Source: [Phialemoniopsis] sp. UDSM-2020 (taxonomy: Eukaryota > Ascomycota > Sordariomycetes > Thyridiales > Thyridiaceae). Taken from it: a stretch of 64,000 nucleotides of DNA. The notes beneath the pieces were generated by a model. That model was not told the DNA's origin. It worked only from the letters and a program-made list of their open reading frames with translations, and ran no database searches. The stretch is from the NCBI GenBank assembly GCA_018873225.1, contig JAEILZ010000008.1, positions 1,302,001 through 1,366,000 of the forward strand, in the 5' to 3' direction. The translations under genes and the position numbers were made by a program. Positions within the stretch are counted from its first letter, which is position 1. Each line of letters opens with the position of its first letter. Below are positions 10,826 through 21,129 of this stretch, piece after piece.

Positions 10826-11789
10826 ATGAGCTACACAAACAAAGACCCATTTCCTTCTTCCTTATTCGCACAACTTATATTATATTCTTCCTTGCAAGTA
10901 CCAATTCTTTCTTCCTTCTATTGCCCACATCTATGTTCGAAGCGGCAAGTTCAAGCAGAGAAGGCAAATACTCAACTGCGTCGGAACCACGCCTTCCAGC
11001 CTGCCTTTGCCACGAGCACCACTGTCCGAGTTGGTATTAACCAAGAACTTTGTTGCAGCGTGGAGCTAACCTCAACACTCAGGTTGCCTTACGTGGCTCC
11101 TGTTTTCCCAGGTTCACATTCACTCTGAGGAGGTATGATGCAGGTAAATTGGATTTGAGCGGATCTTCCCTTATCTCATTTCCATGTTCGTATGCTTGAA
11201 TATTTGACTAACTATTGTCTGCCAGCGAAATTCTTGCACTGAGACCAGTGACCTCGGGGCGACTTTGAGCGAGTGCTCACCGTTTCCGTCCGAGGAGGTC
11301 AAAGAGAAGAAGACATCGAGGCCAACAACAATCGCGACATTGTCGCACATGTCATAGCCTCAGACATCAAAGCTCTTGTCAAGGCGTACAGGCAGTGATG
11401 GCTTTTCACAGCCTCATCTCCTTTTGACTTCACGGCAGACCCAAAGACATTTCCAAGGACTTGTCTTGGGGAAAGGTATGCTCAAAAGGCTGGCTCGTAC
11501 TGCTTGATTCAACTCCAGCGGATGGGAAAGACCAGCTCCCAGAACCAGGCGATGTTGGCGCTCGCTTTTACGTGAGTTTATCAGTATTGCATCGCGAAGT
11601 CAACAAAGCTTCATGCTGATGAAAAGTCCCAGGCAGACATCCATAACGGCACCCGACTTCTACACACCAGCTCGCATCTTGAGCTCGATGACAGGAGTGT
11701 CATCTACCGCTGAGTTCTGCCAGGCCAACTACCCACCGTCTGCGACGCTCGGCCAAGCTCGGCATCCATCTCGAGAAGCCCAGCGTCGC
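10826..11789 (+). other. Decayed coding-like sequence, left shoulder of mosaic
   Basis: Contains short open stretches and isolated intron-like signals but no continuous gene. The first frame after the promoter-like element ends at 11128. I cannot assign any product. Confidence 0.35.
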
Positions 11790-11853
11790 AGAAATATCTC
11801 CTCCTGCCGCTGCTGCCGAGCTCAGCTTCTCCGGCTACGGTACCACGATTTTC
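11790..11853 (+). pseudogene. Fragment of M1 aminopeptidase, C-terminal (ERAP1_C-like) region, copy 2
   Basis: A short stretch encodes SVAEI, a Pro/Ala-rich spacer and LSFSGYGTT. It parallels the better preserved copy at 14482 (SVADKI, then LAFSGYGTT), which matches the ERAP1_C-like region of fungal aminopeptidases of the Ape2/Aap1 type. The reading frame is lost right after. Confidence 0.45.
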
Positions 11854-11989
11854 CCCGGGTGATCCATGATCATGGAAGCATCTGGAGGAGCTCAAGTTAG
11901 CCGATTGAAAGCTTGTGCAGCGCACTCCAGGTGCTGCCACTCAAGTGTGCTGCTTGCAATTTGCGTTCGTAGCCATTCAGTTCGTTTTT

Positions 11990-12135
11990 TTGCCTTTCGA
12001 TATCCCTTATCATTTTCATTTTCATTTTCTCAGTTTTCAATACTCTTTTCTCGTTTTCTCTTGCTTTTTTCTCGTTTTCTGTCCCTTTCCTTTTTTGTCC
12101 CTTTCTTCTTTTTTGTTTTTTTCCTATATATATTC
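11990..12135 (+). repeat. Pyrimidine-rich low-complexity tract ending in (TA)n
   Basis: About 145 bp of almost pure T/C with repeats of the type TTTTC and CTTTT, ending with TATATATAT at 12125-12133. It lies just before the first recurrent gene fragment of the mosaic. Confidence 0.7.
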
Positions 12136-12204
12136 TTCCGCCACATAAGCAGACCGAGACTCTTCACTGGAGCAAGTCGATCCCCCTCGCAACTCCACAA
12201 ACCC

Positions 12205-12350
12205 CTTCGACTCAAACACCGGTAGCGAGAAGAGCCTGCCAACCTCGCTCCACATCCGCCCAAATGATCGGGATGAGTTGGAGAAGCGGGCAAGCCGCGC
12301 TTGTCGTGGCCGGCCTCTTCCCCCAATGCCCACGTCCCTTGAAAGCATCA
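12205..12350 (+). pseudogene. Fragment of recurrent family 2, N-terminal piece (copy 1)
   Basis: Encodes SLPTSLHIRPNDRDELEKRA followed by an Arg-rich stretch RACRGRP. A second diverged copy is at 28085-28200 (SLPTSIHIR, then RDGLEERA, then RRGRPPTPTSL), where it continues into a longer piece. The product is unknown. Confidence 0.5.
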
Positions 12351-13237
12351 TCACCCCGACGAAGCTTTTGCGGCCTCTCCACCACCAGCTCTTCGCCCCT
12401 TTCCGTTTCAATCTGTTTATTAAAAAGACCAATTTCCCTTCCATTCTCAATTACACTACCAGGCTCGGAATCTCCCTTACGACTTCGAAATTTCCTTTCT
12501 GCATATCCCTTTGCTACTCCGACAGTGTCTGGAGCTTCACACGTGTATATCCGACGTTGCAAGAAGCCTCTTCCAGAAGATGCGAAAGCTCCAGGAACTC
12601 ACTTTCGTTGCGATGGATGGAAATTGGTCATGCACATATGGCCGGAACCCTTCCGACACGGATGATGAACCACTGCCTGCTTGGTCTCGCGTGCGACAAT
12701 GGTTGTAAGCTGGAACAAAATGAAGGAAACAGCGTTTTACGTCGTATCAATGACAATTTCCCAAAACAACGGGGTTGTCTTCGTCATTGCCAAATTCGGT
12801 TGGTCAACTTCCATATTTTCCCGTTCTTGAGTTTTCAACTAACTCGGCTCGACAGACTGAGCATTGCAAAGCTTTGGACGTTTAAGCCTTCTTCAGGGGC
12901 GAATTCCAGTCAAGGGGCTCATACAACCAGATCACAGATGCATTCACAGGCCAGCTGGCTGGTACCTAGACACTTGAAGGCAACTTCAATTCAACTCGAC
13001 AGGTGTCCCGAGCCAGGACACTTGTTGCCCACCCGGCTTGCGAAAGTCTGTATCAAAGCTATCGTGGCTTTCACCCCTTCACTCAAACTTCTCTATCATC
13101 CTGGCAAGCCATGAGGGGTAGTCTCCCTCCTGAGATGTGGCGGCATGTGTGTGAGCTGCTTATATAACACACTTCAGAGCGCTCAACTCATGCACAGAGC
13201 GTGCTGAGGCTTGCTCAACTTGGCCAAGCGTCTCACA

Positions 13238-13372
13238 TGATGAATACTTCCACGAGCAGCGGAAGCCTTTCCTTGGCGACAGCACCTTCACTACCGGCGG
13301 CGACAAGTGGCACGCCAGCCGCCCGCTTGACCGGCCTGAATTCGTCAAGGGTCGCGTCAATGACCTCTTTTG
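13238..13372 (+). pseudogene. Cytochrome P450 fragment (CYP52/539-like)
   Basis: In one frame the DNA reads DEYFHEQRKPFLGDSTF, then TTGGDKWHASRP and RPEFVKGRVNDL. This matches the helix B'-C region of alkane/fatty-acid hydroxylase-type fungal P450s, where a W-x-x-x-R motif binds a heme propionate (here WHASR). No heme-binding loop is nearby. The piece ends close to a (TA)n tract at 13588. Confidence 0.65.
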
Positions 13373-13587
13373 CATGCCCACAAAAGTTGTTGGTCAACGC
13401 ATTGCAGCCTCGCTGGCTGTGGGTCCCAATATGAAAACGAGATCCCTGCTCGATTGAGCAAGTCATACATAGAGACTCGGATTCCTTGTGAGTAACTGCG
13501 GTGTTTTTCCCCTTCTTGGCAGTCTCGACTAACCTCTTGACATATATCGACCAGTCGCTTCTACAAAATATTGTCGGTCTTCTCTCG

Positions 13588-13610
13588 TATATATATATGT
13601 ATATATATAC
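13588..13610. repeat. (TA)n tract
   Basis: Imperfect TA dinucleotide run of 23 bp with one TG interruption. It sits between the P450 fragment and unassigned coding-like sequence. Confidence 0.85.
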
Positions 13611-13639
13611 AACTGGAACGCAGGTCCAGTGTGAATAAT

Positions 13640-14020
13640 GATACGACGTGTCCACCGGATCGCACCTGACAATACGTCGAGAACCTCAAGACGAAGTTCC
13701 GCCTCACCGAGAGAATTGGAGCAATACCATGCTGCGGAGGGCCTCCGCTCGTTTCCGGTCAGCCTTGCAGCCACCCCTCCTCGAGCCAAGCCCTGGAGAG
13801 TCCAACGGGAACGTCAGTCCTCGTACCAGCCAAGGTCCTTCTACTGCGACTGCGGCCACCTCCGCGGTCACAAGGACTGGTTTGAGAGCGCCAAGTCCTG
13901 GACGCCTTTGCAGGAAGTCGTCCAGATTGTGCACAGCAAAGTACCGGAGAAGTGGCATTCGGAAATACGATCCGACATCGCCAGGTTTGGCAAGAAATAC
14001 AAGATCAAGGTTGTTTCCAA
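13640..14020 (+). other. Unassigned coding-like segment
   Basis: Two overlapping open frames with coding-like composition, one carrying EVVQIVHSKVPEKWH and IRSDIARFGKKYKIKVV. The product is not recognised. It runs into a recurrent family-3 piece. Confidence 0.3.
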
Positions 14021-14027
14021 CCCGTCG

Positions 14028-14194
14028 AATTTACTCCTGCGGCCACCTCCGCGGCCACAACGATGGACATGGCGCGCGCCCGGGCATCGGTCCAAAACGA
14101 GCCTGTTCGGATTGAAGTCATGCCGAACGGACACATCTGTATCTCGTCGCACGACATCTTTGGCATTGGCATTGGCGTCGAGGGCCTTGATTGA
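14028..14194 (+). pseudogene. Recurrent family 3 piece (copy 1)
   Basis: Encodes TPAATSAATTMDMARARA followed by [15 protein letters not shown] and SSHDIFG, then a stop. A close copy is at 25389-25544 and partial relatives lie near 16247 and 19062. The family is unknown to me; the shared motif is [15 protein letters not shown]. Confidence 0.55.
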
Positions 14195-14481
14195 ACGTGG
14201 GGGGCCATCAGACTGCTTGCCTTTTGCCCTGTCGCCCTGATTTCGCCAATACCATCAATGACGCGGTTTTGCTTTGTGCTTCTTCTTTCTCTCGCGGCCT
14301 TGCGACAGGCTACGAGCAGGCAGAACTGCTGCTCTCTCCGAGTGCTCAAACACGGGCGCTCGTCGGTCAACTGGACCCGAGCTTGTCAAGACGGGCCTAG
14401 ACTAAGCAGTCGCAATGGCTCTCGTCACTTGCCTACCGCGCCGGAGCCTTCCACTGCACGCCCTGTAAGCTCCGGGTGCAG

Positions 14482-14990
14482 ATCACAGCTCAGCGTCGCA
14501 GACAAGATCGCTACTGCCGGGTCTGCTGCCAAGCTCGCCTTTTCTGGCTACGGCACCACCCCCGCTCTGCTCTCCTTCGTTCAGGGCATTAGCGGCGAGA
14601 GCCACTACCGGGTCCTCTCCCAGGCCCTCGATGCCGTCGGCACTGTCAAGGGTATCTTTGTCGAGGACGATTATATATATATATTTATATTTATATTTAT
14701 ATCGACAACCTCAAGATTCTCGAACAGTTCATCCTCAAGCTCATCGACCGGCCCCTAGCTCCATCGACTGGGACTTGCCTGCGGGCGAGGACTTCAACAA
14801 GGGGGTCTTGCGCGAGAGGCTTCTCTTGGCTGCCGGTATCAACAGCCACCCTGGCGTCCAGGAGGAGGCGCTGAGGCGCTGCGCCGCTTCAAGCCCCTCC
14901 GCCAGGACCCGGCCAACAACCGGGCTCACGTCGAGAGAGGCATCTCTGGGCGCATGGTGTACACCACTGACCAAGGCGAACGGTACCACA
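14482..14990 (+). pseudogene. M1 aminopeptidase C-terminal fragment split by a (TA)n tract
   Basis: The part before the tract reads SVADKI, then AAKLAFSGYGTTPALLSFV, SHYRVLSQALDAVGTVK and GIFVED. After the tract it resumes with DNLKILEQFILKLIDRP, IDWDLPAGEDFNKGVLRERL and LLAAGINSHPGVQEEALRR. These match consecutive parts of the ERAP1_C-like helical domain of fungal cytosolic aminopeptidases (Ape2/Aap1 type). Frames shift at least twice after the tract. The catalytic HExxH part is absent, so this is a non-functional copy. Confidence 0.75.
14671..14702. repeat. (TA)n/(TTTATA)n tract inside aminopeptidase fragment
   Basis: About 32 bp of TA and TTATAT repeats that separate codons for GIFVED from codons for DNLKIL. 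In the donor protein these should be adjacent or nearly so. This is one of the clearest cases of a tract placed within a captured coding piece. Confidence 0.85.
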
Positions 14991-15034
14991 ATCTTCTTAG
15001 GATGCTTGGTGGACTCATCAGACCAAGTTTATCC

Positions 15035-15054
15035 ATATATATATCTATATATAT
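15035..15054. repeat. (TA)n tract
   Basis: 20-bp TA-rich run at the end of the aminopeptidase-related segment. Confidence 0.85.
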
Positions 15055-15362
15055 CCCTATCTTCACACAACTTAGCAGCCCTACACTTTCACACCCGGTC
15101 TCCCTGACGAACGCGTTCACTTCGTCACCGACCGCATGCAGCCGCGTCGACCTTTTCTTCTGCATCTTCACGGACGAAGAGGGTTGCTGCGGCTGGCAAA
15201 GCCTTTCTCTCTCAATCGACATCGACATTATGCACGTATGCAAATTCTGGCGCGAGATGCTTCTTCTTCCCGTTTCGATTCAAGCATCACTAATCATGAA
15301 GCAGGCGTTTGTTTCGCTTAATCTCGAGCACCCGCCTGGAGATCCTTCAATCTTGATGATGG

Positions 15363-15693
15363 CTGGTTCTCGTAGCCAGGAGTCCGATGCCGGTAGCCGG
15401 GACAACAAAAAGACCCCGAGCACCTCTTCTTCCTCCAAGCCTCCTCCTGCGAACACTGGTGACCTGGAGAACCCTGTCAACCCGTACAGTGGCGGCACTG
15501 ACGCTGCTGAGCAGCAGTCAGTTGCATCCCCTCCATCTCCCTCAAAGATCCCGAGACCCCGGGCTCTTACCGCGAATGTTACACATTCGCAGTATCAAAA
15601 TCTCAGCTTCCCAGGCCGAACCAACAGCCGGCACCGTTCTGGCTCTGAGCAGCAGCAGTTGGCTGCACTTCTGAGTCCGAGACCGACGGCACT
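15363..15693 (+). pseudogene. Recurrent family 1 piece, C-terminal half (copy a)
   Basis: Encodes SDAGSRDNKKTPSTSSSSKP, TGDLENPVNPY, SPSKIPRPRA, HSQYQNLSFPGRTNSRHR and SEQQQLAALLSP. The same string of motifs recurs at 16290 and 23800-24178. The family is unknown. It is low-complexity and disordered, with the conserved core SQYQNxSFPGRTNSRHR. Confidence 0.6.
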
Positions 15694-15699
15694 GGTTGG

Positions 15700-16289
15700 T
15701 CAAGAGCGTATCAGCTGGTGAAGCATCGAGATACTGCAAGCTGCCCAACCGCGACGGTCAGATTGTTGACACAGTCTCAATTCTGCGAGCCAATGATGAT
15801 ATCAATGGCAATCCTGATGATACTACCGAGCTTTGTGAGGAGCTCGAGAGGAACGCCGACCTGGGTTTGAAGCGAAACCCGGTACGCCACCCTGACCAGC
15901 TCGGCGAAATCATCACTCGTCACTTTTACAAGGACTTTGGAGCTCAGACCAACTGCGGCGAAGCCCCTGAGCCTGTCCTAAAGGCTCTGATGCGAATGAT
16001 TTGGGCTGGCCAGAAAGTGGTGCAGGATATGCCCAAAGTTGTTTGTGATTGCTGAGAGACATCTTGGAGGCGTTCGAGCCTGCGGCTTCTTAGCGTGCGC
16101 TTCTCCGTCCAGACGATGACGAGTGCAACATGCCCGCTTCTGCCACTGACGCCAGCATCGTTACGCAGCTTTGCGCCGGCGTCGGTGCCGAGCAGTACAC
16201 CTCACTCGGAAATCGCTCTGGTAATGCACTCGAGCACCAGGGCCGCTTCCTCACGCCCGCTGCCGCCGCGGCCACAACCATGGGCATGG
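15700..16289 (+). other. Unassigned coding-like segments
   Basis: A 119-codon frame (15696-16055) contains LCEELERNADLGLKRNP and QLGEIITRHFYKDFGAQTNCG, not recognised. A following stretch near 16200-16290 ends FLTPAAAAATTMGMA, which resembles the start of family 3. Confidence 0.3.
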
Positions 16290-16545
16290 CGTGACACACT
16301 GGCAATACCAGAACTTCAGTTTCCCAGGTCGCACCAACAGCCGGCACCGCGCTAGCTCTGAGCAGCAGCAGCAGGCTGAGCCCAAGTCTGATTCCCATTC
16401 TAAGCTCATCCCGGGAGGCTCTGCACGGTACCCAGAGCAACCCGTCTCCCCAGCGGGTTACCTTCGACGAGGAGCCTCGCGTACAGACCCCGGTTCCGCT
16501 GCTAGATGCTCTGATGGACTTTCCCCTGGACCAGGTCAGTGTGCC
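16290..16545 (+). pseudogene. Recurrent family 1 piece, C-terminal end (copy b)
   Basis: Encodes HWQYQNFSFPGRTNSRHR and SSEQQQQ. After a one-base frame change it continues LSPSLIPILSSSREALHGTQ, PSPQRVTFDEEPRVQTPVPL and LDALMDFPLDQ. It extends further toward the C-terminus than copies a and c. Confidence 0.6.
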
Positions 16546-16549
16546 TAGT

Positions 16550-17090
16550 TCCTGGAGGTGGTCTATGTGGAAGGACTGCGGGTCCAGATGGCAGAATTCG
16601 TGGACTTGGTCTCTAGGAATGGAGTGAAATTCGGGCCGAGTCCTGCGGCCACTCGTACGCCACTTTCAGCACTGGTGGCAGAGAAGGCATCATGGTCATT
16701 GATGTCATCATTCATATGGTTCATGTCGACGAATGTCGACGTAGGTGTAAGTTTCGGCCTGCCACCTCTCCCTTGACGATTTCATTCCTAACAAGAATAC
16801 TTATTGAGGTATATATATCATTTATATATATTTATTCACATTCAGCCTCCGACTTTGGGTCCTTCTTATCCGGCACCCACGGCACCGCCAGCAACGGGGC
16901 CAACCCGGTCCCTCCTCCCGTATACGACCCCCGCGGCCCATCCGGCGCGCCCGGAGCCTGGCCGGAGGACGAAAAGACTCCTACCAAACCCACGACCAGC
17001 ACATTCAGCAATTCCACCCACCCCTCCAGCAACAGCAACTACACCACGCGCACCGCAGGAGCCGGACCCTGTCCGCGACATCTACGATGA
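16550..17090 (+). other. Unassigned coding-like, Pro-rich segment with (TA)n tract at 16810-16835
   Basis: One frame reads ASDFGSFLSGTHGTASNGAN followed by VPPPVYDPRGPSGAPG, a disordered Pro/Gly-rich sequence. No family was recognised. A TA-rich tract separates it from the preceding piece. Confidence 0.3.
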
Positions 17091-17092
17091 GC

Positions 17093-17110
17093 ATATATAT
17101 ACATATATAT
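17093..17110. repeat. (TA)n tract
   Basis: 18-bp TA-rich run between the Pro-rich segment and the next family 1 piece. Confidence 0.85.
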
Positions 17111-17179
17111 GGGTACACGGATAGTCACATCAACATATCTTACTTTGAGAAGCCTCTGCGGCCAAACACCAATTTGTTG

Positions 17180-17780
17180 TGACGTCCGAGTCGCGCCATA
17201 CCATCCATCCCCGGGCTACATTCTCTCCCCGGTCCAGGCCGCACCAAGCGCCTGTACTTTTGGGACTGCTTCAACCGAACATGAACCCATTCCTAAATAT
17301 GTACGGTGGCCACTGGGCTGTAAGTATTCGTTCTTTTGGTCCCCTATATCGGTATTTACTAACGTGTTATGGCAGGCTCCCATGCCTACTCCCCAGACCC
17401 AACCCGAGGCTGACGGAGAGAGCGAGGCTACCTCGCAGGCCGAGTGGGATCTGTTCCTGAGCACCGCCGTCCCAGCCGAAGACCAGACTACCGAAGCTGC
17501 CACCGCTGAGCAACCTACTGGCCTCAGTGCTTCTCTCTACCGAGGGGAGCAGGACAAGAAGGAGATAAAGAAGAAGAAGAAGGCCCATGAGCAGCCTGAT
17601 GATTACCTCGTCTCCACCTAGGTCATGGACATGTTCGTGGGAAGGACAGCGTCCAAGCCACAGCTTGGATCAACAGCGCCATTCTTGGTGCTGTTGCTGC
17701 CATTGCCGCTGGCATTTGGCTGAAGAAGAAGTCGGGGACAAGTGCGATATTACCAGGTCGCACTACTGTTGAGCCGACGG
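17180..17780 (+). pseudogene. Recurrent family 1 piece, N-terminal half with retained intron (copy d)
   Basis: Reads RHTIHPRATFSPRSRPHQAP, GLLQPNMNPFLNMYGGHWA, then an intron at 17320-17375 (56 nt, GTAAGT, TACTAAC, CAG), then APMPTPQTQPEADGES, QAEWDLFLSTAVPAEDQT and a Lys-rich stretch. After a break a membrane-like segment follows (INSAILGAVAAIAAGIWLKK). Paralogous pieces lie at 26086 and 23500. The retained intron argues for capture from genomic DNA. Confidence 0.65.
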
Positions 17781-18400
17781 GCTCGGCCCAAGTCGACTCG
17801 CTTCCTGCACAACAGTTTCTCTGTCTATCTGCGACCCGCGCTGCAGAGGCCGGAGAACACAATTCCGTATTTGTCACCACTAAGGGTCGTGCTGGCTCCG
17901 ATGAGACCGTGCTTGAAGATCCCACGAGGCACTATTCGGCCTCGTGCGAGGGTTGTGCTACTTCCCTGCCACCACTGACTGGCTCGATGGCCTCAACAAG
18001 CACCTCAACCAGTGGGACAGCGGCCCTTACCGCCACATCTACAACAATGCCTACCGCCGTGCTCTTTCGTACAGCGTCTCGACTTCAGCCGCGGCTTGTA
18101 CACCTCAACGCCCTTGGTCGGCCTCCTTTCTCAGAAGGCTGAGCCGAAGTGGAATGATTCTGAAAGCGACCCCTCTAAGCTTCAGGGCCCCAACTAGCAG
18201 CTTAAGGTCTGAAGACCACATATAGCCAACATCGATCTTGCATATCTGGAAAACGCTAACACTGTGATTGATTTGATCACTTCAATTAATCGATCGTGAC
18301 TTCAGGAGATCTCGAGGAGCACTTTCAACCACGATCTTGGAAACCCATCTAGAGAAAAACCTCAACAATACCTACACAACCTGCGACTCAACATCAACAT
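17780..18400 (+). other. Unassigned coding-like segment
   Basis: One frame contains CYFPATTDWLDGLNKHLNQW and YRHIYNNAYRRALSYSVS, another RGLYTSTPLVGLLSQKAEP. They are not recognised. The last 100 bp look like a fungal 5' leader leading to ATG 18401. Confidence 0.3.
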
Positions 18401-18560
18401 GCCTCCTGTAAGTTGATATTTCCGCAAACACTTCTGTCACGCCATGAACTGACTTATACAAACCCAGCGCCCTAAACACACTCTCCACCCACGTCCGAGA
18501 ACTCCTCCTCCTCCCAAACCGCACCAGAGACCAGGTCTCTTGGGTTTGCAAAACCCCAAC
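18401..18560 (+). pseudogene. Recurrent family 1 piece, extreme N-terminus with intron (copy e)
   Basis: ATGCCTCCT is followed by an intron-like segment (GTAAGTTGATA to AACCCAG) and then codons for RPKHTLHPRPRTPPPP and GLLGLQNPN. The intron and flanks resemble 26086-26150. It ends abruptly before the alanyl-tRNA synthetase piece. Confidence 0.5.
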
Positions 18561-18648
18561 ATCTCTTCCCAACCAACTGTGACCTGCAAGCACCATTGCG
18601 CAAGACCATCTCGCACATTCATGCGCGCCATTCAATCTCAAAGCCTAC

Positions 18649-19062
18649 TTGAGACTGGACCAAAATGGCAATGCGGAACAATACGGCAGCGACGCCGCCT
18701 ACCAACTCGTTGCCCATCATATTCGCCGACTGAGTTCGTCTATTGCCAACGGTGTAGTGCCCAATAATGATAGTCGATATATATATACATACACGCACAC
18801 ACACACACCTCTATATATATATATATATATGCTCCGTTGACCGACAATTTCTACGACGTGGTGTTCGCTACGCTCGGAAGTACTTCAAAGCCGAGATTGG
18901 CTCTTTCTTCTCCAAGATCCTACCTGCGCTTGTCGAGCAGATGGGCGACCAGTTCCCAGAGCTAGCTAAGAAGCAAGCGGACATCAAGGAGACTCTTGAC
19001 GAGGATGAGGAGGCATTCGAGCGAACCATCGACCGCGGCAAGAGACAATTTGAGCAGGATTT
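18649..19062 (+). pseudogene. Alanyl-tRNA synthetase fragment split by a TA/CA tract
   Basis: The first part encodes DAAYQLVAHHIRRLSSSIAN and [10 protein letters not shown] 53-bp TA/CA/TA tract follows. The second part encodes [60 protein letters not shown] and RGKRQFEQ. Together these match the conserved helical region after the AlaRS catalytic core (the A-x-x-DHIR-type motif, NxxR and LRRxxRxxR motifs). Only this region is present, so the copy cannot be active. Confidence 0.8.
18778..18830. repeat. Compound (TA)n(CA)n(TA)n tract inside AlaRS fragment
   Basis: A 53-bp compound microsatellite: TATATATATA, then CATACACGCACACACACACA, then CTC and a (TA)n run. It replaces the codons normally linking NNDSR to VLRR in the AlaRS piece, so it lies within a captured coding unit rather than at its edge. 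Confidence 0.85.
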
Positions 19063-19470
19063 TACTTCGGCCGCAGTCATCATGGTCATGGACACGACCC
19101 GCCCACCCGATGCAGCACGTAGAACGAGCCTGTCCGCATCGAGGTCGTGGATGCTCTGTCAGGTATTGCGCCGCACGACCTTTTCGCTGGGTTCGCCGTC
19201 TGTCATGTCTTTCTGCACCAAGAAGTCTGCAGGTACCCAGACTAAGCTGACCGGCAAAAGTCCTGGCGCGCTTGAGGTTCTCAAACAACATGGAGACATC
19301 ATTGTTATGCACGGCGAGGAAAATTATCGCCAATTCATGCGCAATGGCGAGCCTTGGGGCAAGCGACGTTCTGCCAATCACCCAGAATCTGTCCATTCGC
19401 CGCAGCCTACAGATCAACATCACCGCCCATCTTTAACTTGCTCAGTGGCAGCCCTACTTGGGGATGTATA
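19062..19470 (+). pseudogene. Family 3-like start joined to unassigned coding piece, ending in (TA)n
   Basis: Immediately after the AlaRS piece the frame reads [20 protein letters not shown], resembling the beginning of family 3. Another frame then reads [15 protein letters not shown] further stretch carries [30 protein letters not shown] run closes the segment at 19467. Confidence 0.4.
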
Positions 19471-19599
19471 TATATGAGCTATTCCACGCATCTATCCTCC
19501 ATCGTCATTCTTTTCCCCTCCATCCCCGTTCGAACCATCGCCACACTTTGGCAGAGGCGCAGTTCGCAACAACTGCATGAGCCTCATTTATAACGACCT

Positions 19600-19896
19600 T
19601 GCACGTCGCTCGCGCCCATCGACCACATTGTCCAAGGCTGTCGAGATTGAGCAAGCAGCTTATGAGGTCTACAAGCTCACCTCGAGTGTTTACAAGACGA
19701 ATCTCAGGTCCCTCTTCCAAAACCTGAAGAACAAGCACAAGGCCGGGCTGGGTCGAAGAGTCGGGCGTGATTACCCCTGCCCGTTTCGTGGCCATGGACC
19801 TTGAGGAGCTCAAGTCAGGTGACCTCGAGAAGCTTGAGGAGTACGAGGACGAGACCTTGCCTTCTCAGCTGACCACACAGGATTATCCCACTACCT
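19600..19896 (+). pseudogene. TFIIS central-domain-like fragment
   Basis: Encodes LSKAVEIEQAAYEVYKLTSS, VYKTNLRSLFQNLKNKHKAG, LGRRV, then after a one-base frame change SGVITPARFVAMDLEELKSG and DLEKLEE. This is the order of motifs in the TFIIS middle domain (E-x-x-L/A-Y, RS-L/LF-NLK-x-x-x-x-x-L-x-x-x-V-x-x-G-x-I-x-P, M-x-x-EL-x-S), found in TFIIS and Bye1/Spp-type proteins. The zinc ribbon is absent. Confidence 0.75.
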
Positions 19897-19975
19897 AAGC
19901 GTATATGAATCATTCGATCTGTTAGTAACTTGGGACGAAATTTACCAACAAACCGTCAACCATTCTCACGCTCAC

Positions 19976-20890
19976 TTGCTGGGCAGAAGAAGGCGCAGGA
20001 GTCAAGCGCTAATTTCTGTCGTCCAAAACATCACAGCTGGTATGGAAGGTATCGTCCTTCTTGAGCTGCACTCCAACACTTCTGAGGATGACGCGGCCGT
20101 GCTGTTCAATTTCACCGGTCTGAGCATCTCGGTTTCAACCGGACAAGGGCATCTCATCCTACTCACTCGGCCAGTCTGGTCAAGTATATATATATATCCA
20201 AGCACTCAACACTCCTACCAGACACGGAGGAGCAACTGAAGGACCTCAGTGAAGTGATTAACCAGCTCCTGGACATCGATCACGAGGACTTGTTGCCCCA
20301 GAAGGCCGAGTATGTTGTCCTAGGCCGCAATGAGTCTGGCCGGGACAAGGCCGTGCCGGATCATGCGATCACGATCGTGTCTCCCAAGTTGGGGGTCTCT
20401 GTGTGCGCCGATCACGAGAGGAAGGTCTGTTCAGACTGTGCCTTCTCTGGTATCAAGCCTGTGCCCAGCATAGCGAACCAGCATGATACTGGGGTTCTAG
20501 TCGACGGAAAGCAGTGAAAACCCGTTCTCAACGACTCTGCCCCTCGCCCTTTGCCGGTCAGGTGCATGCGTTGCAACCAGAGTCAACTGTCGGGTTCAGT
20601 CCAAACAGGAAAGTACTTGAGTTCCTAAATGCTGCTTTCAACTCGTACGACTTGGGGTTCTCAGCAGAGCTCATCACCTTTAATACCGTCCTGGCAATCC
20701 GAAAGAGGACCTACCTTTTCCTCATGAGCAATCAAAAGTTGATGAGTCTCTCAAACCTACATGTGCTTAGGCCGTTCGTCACGAGCGCGTGCTTAGCCAT
20801 GTATATATATATATATTTATATATAGGGATCATCGAATCCCACGTCAAGATCGCTCGGGTTCCTGCCGCCTCCTTCGGTACAGAGTCTTT
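19976..20890 (+). other. Unassigned coding-like segments with (TA)n tracts at 20185-20197 and 20802-20825
   Basis: Three stretches look coding: one with SNTSEDDAAVLFNFTGLSIS, one with DLSEVINQLLDIDHEDLLPQ and PDHAITIVSPKLGVSV, and one with VLEFLNAAFNSYDLGFSAEL. None is recognised. Each is bordered by a TA-rich run or a frame break. Confidence 0.3.
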
Positions 20891-20894
20891 TGGA

Positions 20895-21060
20895 CAGCGG
20901 TCTCGAGGTCAGTCTGAGCCAAAGCACTTCCTTCCGCAAATATGGCCGAGACTGTGTCACCCCTGACCAGGAAGAGAGCCAACCTTCCATCGGTGAAGTC
21001 CTTCGTCGTGTGCCGTCTCCTCCACTGTCGGCGCAGACTCTTTCCGTCTGTAGTGGCCCG
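20895..21060 (+). pseudogene. Recurrent family 2 piece, central part (copy 1)
   Basis: Encodes GLEVSLSQSTSFRKYGRDCV followed by TPDQEESQPSIGEVLRRVPS. It is nearly identical in protein sequence to 28459-28600 (GLEVSLSLSTSLRKYGRHCV), which lies in a longer copy. The function is unknown. Confidence 0.6.
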
Positions 21061-21129
21061 CAGCTCAACCACCTTGACAATACTGCCGATTCTGTCAACA
21101 TCGAGGGACCCCTTGGAGTTCACCCTCTG

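Noticed and set aside
12205..13114. 278-codon frame in the mosaic as an intact gene
   Set aside because: Its start is a family 2 fragment, the rest changes character, no domain is seen and it ends within fragmentary sequence.
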